Source: a bacterium 210820-DFI.6.37
GTDB lineage: Bacteria; Bacillota; Clostridia; Peptostreptococcales; Anaerovoracaceae
Assembly (NCBI GenBank): GCA_020558355.1
Contig: JAJCKG010000020.1
Location: 1-43,917 of the forward strand
Direction: 5' to 3'
Length of the DNA: 43,917 nt
Shown here: positions 8,173-15,679 of the stretch, piece by piece
Layout of the letters: each line of letters opens with the position of its first letter
How positions within the stretch are numbered: position 1 is the stretch's first letter
Made by a program: the position numbers and the translations under genes
The notes under the pieces: generated by a model
Told to the model about the DNA's origin: nothing
The model's database searches: none
What the model saw: only the letters and a program-made list of their open reading frames with translations

Positions 8173-9816
8173 CTACCGGGTAAATTTGTTCAGTATCCTT
8201 ACGATTTTATCACCTTTCGGCATTCTTGCCACTTCCTCCTTCGTTATGGTTTTCGTCGCGAATACCATAACCGCGTAAACAATAACCGCAAACAGGATCG
8301 CTATTACTGTCGCGAGTCTGCTGCCGTCAAGAAGTACATACAGAAGATGATAGCTTCCCCAGGTGCAGATTCCCATTACAGCTGAGGAAATAAACGGTTT
8401 CACCGCAGTTGCCATAAAATCAAATCTGGTTCCTGTATACTTCCGGACCGCGCGGATATTCAGGATCGAAGCGATCAGATAAGCGGCTACCGTTCCCGAA
8501 GCCGCCCCCAGGATATTGACTGCCGGAATTCCGGTCAGCACCCAGGTAATAATGAATTTGGCAATAACACCCACTACCAGATTCCGCACCGGAATCATTT
8601 GCTTTCCTACACCCTGCAGCACTCCGGTAAGGGTCTGCACAGTAGAAAGGAATACAACGCCTATGGACATGACCATAAGACAAGGAGCCGCGCTGGTAGC
8701 GCTGGCCTGCTGGGTCGGATATAAAAGCAGCAGAATCGGTTCCGCCAGCACAAAGAGACCTACCGCGCACGGCAGTCCCAGAATGACCGCCATACGAAGG
8801 CCTGTCTGCACATTTTCCCGCAGATAAGCCATATCCTTCTGTTTGTAAGCCGCTGCCACCAGAGGGACAAGACTCATGGCTACAGCCTGAGTCAGCACCT
8901 GAGGAAAGTTGATCAGCGATCCAACGAACCCGCTCAGCTGTCCATACATATCCTTTGCCATAGTCAGATCCCAGCCGGATGACACCAGCCTGCGAGTAAC
9001 AACTGCCACATCAATAAGGTTGACAATAGGCATAATAGCGGCGCCTACTGTAATTGGCACTGCGATAATCGCGATTTTCTTCAAGATCGCGTTGCTGCTT
9101 TCTCTCGCGCTCCGGGGACCTTTTCGCTCTCTGGCGATCCTGGAGCGGATCTTATTTTTATTCAGGACATAAACGATAATCATGACCAGAAGTCCGCCGA
9201 CAGCTCCGGCCGCGGCTCCCAGCGTAGCCCCTGCCGCGCCGGTCTCTTCCGGTGAAAATTTACTGGCGGCGCCCATCTGCTGAGCGCTGTGGAAAAAGAA
9301 ATAAGCCAGACTCAGCCCAACGGCTACCCGGAACACCTGCTCCACCACCTGGGAGACCGCGGTAGGCTTCATGTCCTGCATACCCTGAAAATATCCCCTG
9401 TAAGAAGCCATGATGGGCACAAAGATCAGCGCGGGAGAAATCGCCCGCATTGCCAGGGACGCTCCCGACACATTGGATACTTCCGCAAAAAACTCCGCTC
9501 CGAAAAAAACAATCAGAAAGGACGCTCCGCCGATAACCAGCATCAGCGCCCGGGAAATTTTAAATACCCGGTGCGCTTCCGCAAACTGTCCAAAGCTGAC
9601 ACGCTCTGATACCATTCTGGAAATCGCTACCGGTATGCCTGCCGTGGCCAGAATCAGAAACAGATTATATACATAATAGGCCGGATTATAATTGGCCAGC
9701 CCCTCAGTTCCGATCATATTTCCAAGGGGTATCCGAAAGATTGCCCCCAGCACTTTTACCAGCAGGCCGGCTACCGCCAGCACTGCCGCCCCCTGAACAA
9801 ACGATTTTTTAGCCAT
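8173..9816 (-). CDS. Polysaccharide flippase, SpoVB/YabM type (MOP superfamily)
   Basis: Protein of 547 residues with about fourteen hydrophobic segments. It belongs to the polysaccharide biosynthesis/MurJ-SpoVB branch of the MOP exporters, which flip lipid-linked saccharides across the membrane. It starts MAKKSFVQGAAVLAVAGLLVK; GLLVKVLGAIFRIPLGNMIG and YRGYFQGMQDMKPTAVSQVVEQ are hallmarks of the SpoVB/YtgP group. AGGAGG lies seven bases before ATG. In Bacillus and many Clostridia this gene (yabM) directly follows spoVT; here two genes intervene and spoVT points the other way. Lipid II flipping (MurJ-like) or a spore-cortex role are both possible. Confidence 0.85.
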   Translation of the reverse strand: MAKKSFVQGAAVLAVAGLLVKVLGAIFRIPLGNMIGTEGLANYNPAYYVYNLFLILATAGIPVAISRMVSERVSFGQFAEAHRVFKISRALMLVIGGASFLIVFFGAEFFAEVSNVSGASLAMRAISPALIFVPIMASYRGYFQGMQDMKPTAVSQVVEQVFRVAVGLSLAYFFFHSAQQMGAASKFSPEETGAAGATLGAAAGAVGGLLVMIIVYVLNKNKIRSRIARERKGPRSARESSNAILKKIAIIAVPITVGAAIMPIVNLIDVAVVTRRLVSSGWDLTMAKDMYGQLSGFVGSLINFPQVLTQAVAMSLVPLVAAAYKQKDMAYLRENVQTGLRMAVILGLPCAVGLFVLAEPILLLLYPTQQASATSAAPCLMVMSIGVVFLSTVQTLTGVLQGVGKQMIPVRNLVVGVIAKFIITWVLTGIPAVNILGAASGTVAAYLIASILNIRAVRKYTGTRFDFMATAVKPFISSAVMGICTWGSYHLLYVLLDGSRLATVIAILFAVIVYAVMVFATKTITKEEVARMPKGDKIVRILNKFTR

Positions 9817-9838
9817 AATTCCTCCTTATACCCTTATA

Positions 9839-11128
9839 CTACAGAGTCCGCAGGATTTCCCTCGTCATCCTGTCCGCCTCATAAATGGTCTTTTCTATGT
9901 CTATGGTGAAAAAGCTTCCGTTTTCGTACAAAATCTTTCCGTCTGACATGGTAAGAATAACATCGCTTCCCGATGCCGAGTAAACAATATTATTAAGCAG
10001 ATCGTGAACCGGATGCATATGCGGCCCGCTGATGTCCAATACCGTCAGATCTGCCTGATTTCCCTCTTTCAAAAGGCCGCAGTTGTCCCGTCCCTGAGCC
10101 CGCGCGCCCGCTACGGTAGCCGCCTGCAGCGCCTGGACCGGTGTAACCGCGGTAGGATCCTTCAGACGCTCCTTTGCCGCTGTCGCAAAATATTTCATTT
10201 CCTCAATAAAATTCAGGCTGTTGTTGCTGGCAACGCTGTCCGTTCCCAGCGAGACATGGATCCCTTCCCTCAAAAGACGGGGAACATTGCATACGCCGCT
10301 TGCCAGCTTCATATTACTGACCGGGTTAGACGCGACAGTAACACCCTTTTCCTTCAGTATCCTGTAATCCCCGTCCTCCAGCCAGACGCAATGAGCGGCG
10401 GTAGTTCTGGTATCAAAAAGGCCCAGACTGTCAAAATAGGCTGCCGGAGTCATCCCTCCATGGCGGGCTTTACACTCCTCATGCTCCTTTTGCGTTTCGG
10501 AAAGATGAACGTGCATATTAGCCCCGATGGAAGCGGTGTATTCCGCCATCTGCCTTACGATTTTCGGAGTGGAAGTATACTCCGCGTGAATACTCATATC
10601 CACCTTGATTCTTCCGCCCGCGCCGTTATGATAATTCTCATAAATGGATTTCATTTCTTTCGCGCTTTCCAGGCTCCACAGATCTGAGTCGTCAAAGCAG
10701 GTAATGGATCTCGCGATATTATTTTTCGCGCCGCTCTCATCTATGGCGCGGATCATGTCTTCCGAAAAATAATACATATCGGTAGTGGAAACAATTCCAA
10801 ACCGGATGGATTCGGCCATGGCAAGGAGCGTACCCCAATACACCGCCTCTCCCGTCAGCTTTGCTTCAAAGGGAAAGATCTTGTTGTTAAGCCACTCCTG
10901 CAGAGCCAGATTTTCCCCGTATCCCCGCATCAGCGTCATAGGCGAGTGAGCGTGGGTATTAACAAAGGCGCTCATCAGCAGCTTTCCTTTTCCGTCATAT
11001 ACTCTTCCAAAGGACCGCTCCGGGGCTTCTTTACTAATATAGGTAATTTTATCTTCGTCTATTCCTACATACATGTGCTCACTGACCTGAAAATTTTCGT
11101 CAATGATCGTTATATCGTTAAACAGCAT
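9839..11128 (-). CDS. Amidohydrolase, 5-methylthioadenosine/S-adenosylhomocysteine deaminase family
   Basis: Metal-dependent deaminase-type amidohydrolase of 429 residues. Metal-ligand motifs: NTHAH (His59, His61), HVHLSE (about 203-208), AAHCVW (about 241-246) and LGTDSVASN (about 296-304), in the order seen in MtaD/SsnA/TrzN-like enzymes. MTA/SAH deaminases convert methylthioadenosine or S-adenosylhomocysteine to the inosyl forms with release of ammonia. Guanine-deaminase-like or other aminohydrolase activity cannot be excluded. AGGAGG lies seven bases before ATG 11128. The flippase gene follows after 22 bases, so the two may be co-transcribed. Its place between cls and the flippase is not the canonical arrangement of this locus. 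Confidence 0.85.
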   Translation of the reverse strand: MLFNDITIIDENFQVSEHMYVGIDEDKITYISKEAPERSFGRVYDGKGKLLMSAFVNTHAHSPMTLMRGYGENLALQEWLNNKIFPFEAKLTGEAVYWGTLLAMAESIRFGIVSTTDMYYFSEDMIRAIDESGAKNNIARSITCFDDSDLWSLESAKEMKSIYENYHNGAGGRIKVDMSIHAEYTSTPKIVRQMAEYTASIGANMHVHLSETQKEHEECKARHGGMTPAAYFDSLGLFDTRTTAAHCVWLEDGDYRILKEKGVTVASNPVSNMKLASGVCNVPRLLREGIHVSLGTDSVASNNSLNFIEEMKYFATAAKERLKDPTAVTPVQALQAATVAGARAQGRDNCGLLKEGNQADLTVLDISGPHMHPVHDLLNNIVYSASGSDVILTMSDGKILYENGSFFTIDIEKTIYEADRMTREILRTL

Positions 11129-11245
11129 TTTATTTCCTCCTTCAATCCCGCTGCATCGCCGCAGTTCCTCATTCCGCCAGGGCCGTCAGGTTCCTTGCCC
11201 GCTCTTTGGCCAGGCGGTCATCAGGTCTGTGACATTATACCACAT

Positions 11246-12868
11246 CTACATCAACGGGGCCACCAGCCGCAGCACCCTTCCCGCGATTTTTTTAAACAGA
11301 TTGTATCGCCGGCAGTCCTCCAGGGTAATCTCCTGACACATCTTCAGTGTCCCCTGAAAATCCCTTTCTACGTCATGGACGGCCGGATGGCGGAAGAGAT
11401 ATACCGCGTCCTCGAAATGCAGGTACAAGCTGCGGAAATCCAGGTTAATGGTTCCTACCACGGCTTTTTCATCGTCGCTGGTAAAAACCTTTGCGTGGAC
11501 AAATCCCGGCGTGTACTCATAAATTTTTACGCCCTCTTCGATCAACTGCGGATAATAAGTCCTGGCCAGAAGATAGGCGTAGATCTTATCCGGAACATGC
11601 GGCATTATAATAGTCACCTCCACACCGCGCTTTACCGCGTAGGTCAGAGCCGTTATCATCTCTTCATCCAGAATCAGATAAGGCGTCATAATGTGGACAT
11701 AGCGTTTGGCCCGGTAGAGAATATCCATATAGACCCGCTCTCCTACATTTTCCGTGTCATAAGGGCTGTCTCCGTAGGGAATCACATAGCCTTCTTTCGA
11801 AAGCTCCGGATCCAGCAAAAACGTATCCCTCATATACGGCCGCAAAGGGGTAAAGCCGTCTCTTCGTATATCCCACATGGTAGGGGGCGACGCTTCCAAC
11901 AGACGCCTGCGGGCAAAGTCATCCCTTCGTATATCCCACATCTGCAGGAACATAAGGGTAAAGCTTTTTACGGCGTCGCCCTTTACCATAACCGCCGTAT
12001 CCTTCCAGTGGCCGAACCGCTCCACTTCATTGATATATTCATCAGCCAGATTGATTCCCCCGGTAAAGGCTGTCTGCCCATCGATCACCACAACCTTTCT
12101 ATGATCCCGGTTGTTCTGGTGCGTGGAGAGGAAGGGCATGATAGGCGCGAAAACCCGGCACTGGATCCCCCGCTCCTCCAGCTGTCTGTAATACCCGGGA
12201 GGAAGAAGGCTCAGAGAACAGGTGCCGTCATACATAAACCGCACCTCTACACCTTCTTTTACCTTTTCAGTAAGGATCTCCAGAACAGTGTCCCACATGA
12301 TCCCTTTTTCCACAATGAAGTATTCCATAAAAATAAAGTCTCTGGCTGTCTTCAGCTGTTTTACCAGTTCCTGGAACTTTTCTTCACCGGAAGGGAAATA
12401 TTTTACCTGTGTATTTTCATAAGCCGGATAATTACCGCTGTCATGGATGTACCTGGCAAGCCCCGCCGCTTCGCTCGATTCCTCCCGCAGCCGCCCAAAT
12501 ACCTGCTGGTCCTGCGCCAGATATTCCGACTGATATTCCAAAGATGCCTCGATCTGGCCCGCGATAAAACGAGTTCCCGGCTGAACTCTGGTAAAAAGAT
12601 AAAAAATCACGCCGAAAAAAGGCGCGGCAAGAATCAATATGATCCAAGTCAGCTTAAAACTGGCATTCTGCCTTGCGTTAAGGATATACAAAAGAATCAC
12701 CAGCGCGATAACACCCAGCAAATAGTTAAAAATAAATACATATTTACCTAAAAGAGCAAATCCACTCATGAGCGCTACCGCCTGCACCAGCAGCAGCACC
12801 GCAAAAAGCGTAGTCCGCCCGAAGAGCAATTTCCACAAGCCTTTAATTTTTCGCATTTTTTTCTCCAT
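11246..12868 (-). CDS. cls: Cardiolipin synthase (phospholipase D superfamily)
   Basis: Transfers phosphatidyl groups between phosphatidylglycerol molecules to make cardiolipin. Two N-terminal membrane helices (LFAVLLLVQAVALMSGFALL and a second ending in FFGVIFYLFTRVQ) precede two HKD catalytic motifs: HRKVVVIDG...GG and, later, HAKVFTSDDEKAVVGTINLD. The frame opens at 12961, but the promoter at 12891-12919 lies inside that stretch, so ATG 12868 (MEKKMRKIKG) or ATG 12856 (GGAG six bases upstream) is the real start. Between the HKD motifs the segment MWDIRRD occurs twice, 21 residues apart, apparently an in-frame duplication. It is divergent from spoVT. Confidence 0.9.
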   Translation of the reverse strand: MEKKMRKIKGLWKLLFGRTTLFAVLLLVQAVALMSGFALLGKYVFIFNYLLGVIALVILLYILNARQNASFKLTWIILILAAPFFGVIFYLFTRVQPGTRFIAGQIEASLEYQSEYLAQDQQVFGRLREESSEAAGLARYIHDSGNYPAYENTQVKYFPSGEEKFQELVKQLKTARDFIFMEYFIVEKGIMWDTVLEILTEKVKEGVEVRFMYDGTCSLSLLPPGYYRQLEERGIQCRVFAPIMPFLSTHQNNRDHRKVVVIDGQTAFTGGINLADEYINEVERFGHWKDTAVMVKGDAVKSFTLMFLQMWDIRRDDFARRRLLEASPPTMWDIRRDGFTPLRPYMRDTFLLDPELSKEGYVIPYGDSPYDTENVGERVYMDILYRAKRYVHIMTPYLILDEEMITALTYAVKRGVEVTIIMPHVPDKIYAYLLARTYYPQLIEEGVKIYEYTPGFVHAKVFTSDDEKAVVGTINLDFRSLYLHFEDAVYLFRHPAVHDVERDFQGTLKMCQEITLEDCRRYNLFKKIAGRVLRLVAPLM

Positions 12869-12890
12869 ATGCTTTTCCTGTATATCAAGT

Positions 12891-12919
12891 ATGTTACTAT
12901 CTGCGCTAATAAATGTCAA
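12891..12919 (-). promoter_or_regulatory. cls promoter
   Basis: Minus strand -35 TTGACA (12914-12919), 17-base spacer, -10 TAACAT (12891-12896). Transcription would start near 12884, ruling out translation from ATG 12961. Confidence 0.75.
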
Positions 12920-13016
12920 AGTTTTTAGGTTTATTTTTCTTTCAACGGCAGTATATTTCATTTAATTTGGCAAAAACTATGTCCGAAAAGAAAAAAGCAA
13001 GAAAGGATTTTGACTT

Positions 13017-13508
13017 ATGAAAGCAACAGGAATTGTAAGAAGGATCGATGATCTGGGACGCGTTGTGATCCCAAAGGAGATACGCCGCATCCTCCGCATC
13101 CGCGAAGGAGATCCTCTGGAAATCTACACCAGCAACAACGGTGAAGTGATCCTGAAAAAATATTCTCCCATCAATGAACTGGGACAGTTCGCCGGAGAGT
13201 ACGCGGAAACAGCTTCCAATGTGCTGGGCAGCACTGTAATCGTCTCTGATACGGATCAGATCGTCGCGGTCTCCGGCGCCAGCAAAGCGGATTACATGGA
13301 CAAAAAAGTGGATTATGAGCTGGACAAAATCATCCAGAACAAATCCAGCATCCATGATGACGCCAAAATCGTTGTTCCGATCCTGGCCCACGGTGACGCC
13401 ATCGGTTCTATCACGATTCTGCCAAAGCAGGACAAAAGTCTTGGTGACGCGGATTTTAAAGCGGCCGAAATCGGCGCGTCTTTCCTGGCAAAACAGATGG
13501 AGCACTGA
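13017..13508 (+). CDS. spoVT: Stage V sporulation protein T (AbrB-type regulator)
   Basis: Protein of 163 residues. The N-terminal swapped-hairpin AbrB domain, MKATGIVRRIDDLGRVVIPKEIRR-like (written here in part), binds DNA; the remaining ~110 residues form a GAF-like domain (LGSTVIVSDTDQIVAVSGAS). In Bacillus SpoVT tunes forespore sigma-G genes late in sporulation, and its own gene is under sigma-G. Upstream, GTATA (12951-12955) with an AAAACTA 17 bases later only partly fits a forespore promoter. The ribosome-binding site AAAGGA is nine bases from ATG. A clear terminator follows. Normally yabM follows spoVT in the same direction; here spoVT is alone on the plus strand between leftward genes. 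Confidence 0.93.
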   Translation: MKATGIVRRIDDLGRVVIPKEIRRILRIREGDPLEIYTSNNGEVILKKYSPINELGQFAGEYAETASNVLGSTVIVSDTDQIVAVSGASKADYMDKKVDYELDKIIQNKSSIHDDAKIVVPILAHGDAIGSITILPKQDKSLGDADFKAAEIGASFLAKQMEH

Positions 13509-13544
13509 CCGCGGTAATGATTTCAACCCTCCCTATATGGAACA

Positions 13545-13590
13545 AACACCACTTTCCCCGGCATACGCTTAGAAAGTGGTGTTTTTATTT
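13545..13590 (+). terminator. spoVT terminator
   Basis: AACACCACTTTC (13545-13556) pairs perfectly with GAAAGTGGTGTT (13572-13583), followed by TTTATTT on the plus strand. It lies between convergent spoVT and pduL. Confidence 0.88.
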
Positions 13591-13608
13591 CAGTTCCTGA
13601 TTTCCATT

Positions 13609-14181
13609 TTATTTGATGATCTCAGCGATAGTGTTGGGACCGCAGCCCGCGGCGTTTCCTTCGTCTGTATCCAGATGAATCTCTTTTTCGTGCTTTTCAC
13701 CCGCGCGAACCAGTACGTTGTCAAAGATCAGACCTCTTTCGCCTTCGATTTTGATGCTGACTACATCTTTATCCTTCAGTCCCGCTTCGATCGCCTGCTG
13801 CGGATTCAGATGAACGTGTCTCAGAGCGATCATAACGCCGTGGTCCAGTTCGATCTCACCGCAAGGTCCGATCAGCTTACATCCAGGAGTTCCTTCCAGC
13901 TTTCCGGATTCTCTTACCGGAGCTTTGATACCAATGGCTCTCGCGTCTGTAGCGGCCAGCTCTACCTGTGTTTCCGGTCTTGCCGGACCCAGCACGCGAA
14001 CACCCTTCAGCGTAGCCTTTGGTCCTACGATATCCACCTTTTCTTCACACGCGAACTGTCCAGGCTGTACCAGATCTTTTGTCGGAGTCAGCTGGTGGCC
14101 TTTGCCGAACAGGATCTCGATATCCTCTTCCTTCAGATGAAGGTGCTTGTTTGATAAACCGATTTGAACTTTGTAACCCAT
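13609..14181 (-). CDS. pduL: Phosphate propanoyltransferase / phosphotransacetylase (PduL)
   Basis: Zinc-dependent phosphotransacylase of 190 residues that interconverts acyl-CoA and acyl-phosphate. Zinc and active-site motifs are visible: NKHLHL (His13, His15), ALRHVHLN (Arg121, His122, His124) and HLDTDEGNAAG (about 169-179). PduL is unrelated to Pta and is found both in bacterial microcompartments and as a free housekeeping enzyme. No microcompartment shell gene is nearby, and the N-terminus lacks an encapsulation-type extension, so this is likely the free form making acetyl-phosphate. It follows hpt after 42 bases with its own AAAAGGAG site, and ends convergent with spoVT. Confidence 0.93.
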   Translation of the reverse strand: MGYKVQIGLSNKHLHLKEEDIEILFGKGHQLTPTKDLVQPGQFACEEKVDIVGPKATLKGVRVLGPARPETQVELAATDARAIGIKAPVRESGKLEGTPGCKLIGPCGEIELDHGVMIALRHVHLNPQQAIEAGLKDKDVVSIKIEGERGLIFDNVLVRAGEKHEKEIHLDTDEGNAAGCGPNTIAEIIK

Positions 14182-14223
14182 TTTTATGTATCTCCTTTTA
14201 TATAAAATATTAGATTGAACAAG

Positions 14224-14751
14224 TTAATCTTTCAGAAAACTGATGTAAGGCAGATTCCGGTATTTCTGATCATAGTCCAGCCCGTAGCCGACGATAAACA
14301 GATCTTCCACCTGAAATCCGCTGTAATCAGCCTGAATATCCACTTTTCTTCCGCTTGGCTTATCCAGCAGCGTACAGATACGGACGCTCTTGGTGTTGCG
14401 GTTTTCCAGGTAATGCTTCAGATAGTTGAGTGTTGTTCCTGAATCAACGATATCTTCAACAATAATCACATGCTTGTCTTCAATATCTGAGTCCAGATCC
14501 TTGATGATCTTTACAACGCCGGAGGATTTTGTAGAGGCGCCATAGCTGCTGACTGCCATAAAGTCAATGGTCATATCCAGATCCACATTCTTCATAATGT
14601 CTCCCATCCAGAGGACCGCGCCCCGCAGAATACCGATCAGCACAATTTCTTCGCCTTGAAAATCAGCCGTGATCTGCCGCCCGATTTCTTTTGCCCGCTG
14701 CTGAATCTGCTCCTGCGTGATCATGATTTCTCCTACCACATCTCTTGCCAT
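14224..14751 (-). CDS. hpt: Hypoxanthine phosphoribosyltransferase
   Basis: Purine salvage enzyme: transfers phosphoribose from PRPP to hypoxanthine or guanine. The PRPP loop VIIVEDIVDSGTTL is clear, along with LLDKPSGRK and the C-terminal FIVGYGLDYDQKYRNLPYI that closes the site; AVSSYG is the flexible-loop region. The longest frame starts at 14790, but AAGGAG overlapping the stop of the DUF1232 gene is seven bases before ATG 14751 (MARDVVGEI), and the Bacillus enzyme aligns from here. The product is then 175 residues. Close spacing suggests it is co-transcribed with the ysxC-DUF1232 pair. Confidence 0.93.
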   Translation of the reverse strand: MARDVVGEIMITQEQIQQRAKEIGRQITADFQGEEIVLIGILRGAVLWMGDIMKNVDLDMTIDFMAVSSYGASTKSSGVVKIIKDLDSDIEDKHVIIVEDIVDSGTTLNYLKHYLENRNTKSVRICTLLDKPSGRKVDIQADYSGFQVEDLFIVGYGLDYDQKYRNLPYISFLKD

Positions 14752-14755
14752 AGCC

Positions 14756-15091
14756 TTACTCCTTGTTTTTATCTTTGCTCCTAACTTCATATTCTACATC
14801 ATCTATGATGGTTTTTCCACGATATTTTTTAGAAAGGTCTACTTCTTTTCCTCCCAGCCAGTATTTATCCAGTTCATCCCGAAGATGCCAGAGGATCCAC
14901 AGCCACAGAATTAGGTCGTCGATCCAGGCAATTGGAAACAGTACCGGCGGGATCAGGTCCACTGGCAAGAAAAGATAAATGATCCCCGCGATAATCAGCG
15001 CCTTCTTTCTCTTTGGCACAGACTTATCCTTCATCATGAAACGGATGGCTTTTATTCTCTTAAAGATCACTCTGAAACCAAGAAACTGCAT
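14756..15091 (-). CDS. YkvA family protein (DUF1232)
   Basis: Protein of 111 residues with the DUF1232 core KALIIAGIIYLFLPVDLIPP...IAWIDDLILWLW (about 29-67), a short amphipathic/hydrophobic hairpin with the family's PxDxxPD-like pattern in the form LPVDLIPPVLFPIAWIDD. Function is unknown; members are small membrane-associated proteins. Its ATG directly follows the ysxC stop (no gap), and its TAA overlaps the hpt ribosome-binding site, so it is embedded in an operon. Confidence 0.85.
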   Translation of the reverse strand: MQFLGFRVIFKRIKAIRFMMKDKSVPKRKKALIIAGIIYLFLPVDLIPPVLFPIAWIDDLILWLWILWHLRDELDKYWLGGKEVDLSKKYRGKTIIDDVEYEVRSKDKNKE

Positions 15092-15679
15092 TTATCCCTC
15101 CAGCAAGCGCTCCATTTCCTCAAGAAGCCGCTCATGTCCGGTTTTCTTCAGCGAGGACACCGGAATCACCACATCGCGCTCGGACAGCTTTAAAGTCGTC
15201 CGGATCTGGCGAACGCATTTTTGCGTCTCATTTCTCGAAACCTTATCCGCCTTTGTCGCGACGACAATCCCATCCAGGCCATAATGACGCAGATAGTTGT
15301 ACATTTCCACATCCTGTTTGGAAGGGGCGTGGCGGATATCCACCAGCTGAACCACCTTGATCAGGCCCTGCCGGTTTTCCAGATAAGTTTCCATCATATC
15401 GCCCCAGGTCTCAGATATGGACTTTGAAACCTTCGCGTAACCGTAGCCCGGAAGATCCACAATCCGAAAAGCGTCATTGACGCGGTAAAAATTGATGGTT
15501 CTTGTCTTGCCCGGGCTGCCGCTGACCCTTGCCAGTTTTTTTCTTCCGGTAAGGAGGTTCAGCAGGGAGGATTTTCCCACATTGGACCGGCCCGCAAAGG
15601 CGATCTCCGGCAGATTATCCTCCGGGTACTGGTGCCGCTTTGCAGTCACCGCTTCTAATTCCGCTTTTTTTATAATCAT
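15092..15679 (-). CDS. ysxC: Ribosome biogenesis GTPase YsxC (EngB)
   Basis: TRAFAC GTPase of 195 residues needed for 50S assembly. G motifs: G1 GRSNVGKSS (30-38), G3 DLPGYG (75-80), G4 TKAD (142-145), G5-like SSLKKTG near 175. The ATG overlaps the lon stop (ATGA), giving translational coupling; lon-ysxC is a conserved pair in Firmicutes. The length is normal. Confidence 0.95.
   Translation of the reverse strand: MIIKKAELEAVTAKRHQYPEDNLPEIAFAGRSNVGKSSLLNLLTGRKKLARVSGSPGKTRTINFYRVNDAFRIVDLPGYGYAKVSKSISETWGDMMETYLENRQGLIKVVQLVDIRHAPSKQDVEMYNYLRHYGLDGIVVATKADKVSRNETQKCVRQIRTTLKLSERDVVIPVSSLKKTGHERLLEEMERLLEG

Noticed and set aside
11228..11245. TATAAT with a preceding TG just after the cls stop, as an amidohydrolase promoter
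   Set aside because: An extended -10 is possible, but there is no -35 match, so it was not listed as a feature.
10946..12751. 601-codon open frame on the plus strand
   Set aside because: It lies antisense to the amidohydrolase and cardiolipin synthase genes, both with intact catalytic motifs, and shows no domain, start site or ribosome-binding site. It results from codon bias of the real genes.
13609..14181. pduL as a sign of a bacterial microcompartment
   Set aside because: No shell protein or signature enzyme is present, and the protein lacks an encapsulation-type N-terminal extension.
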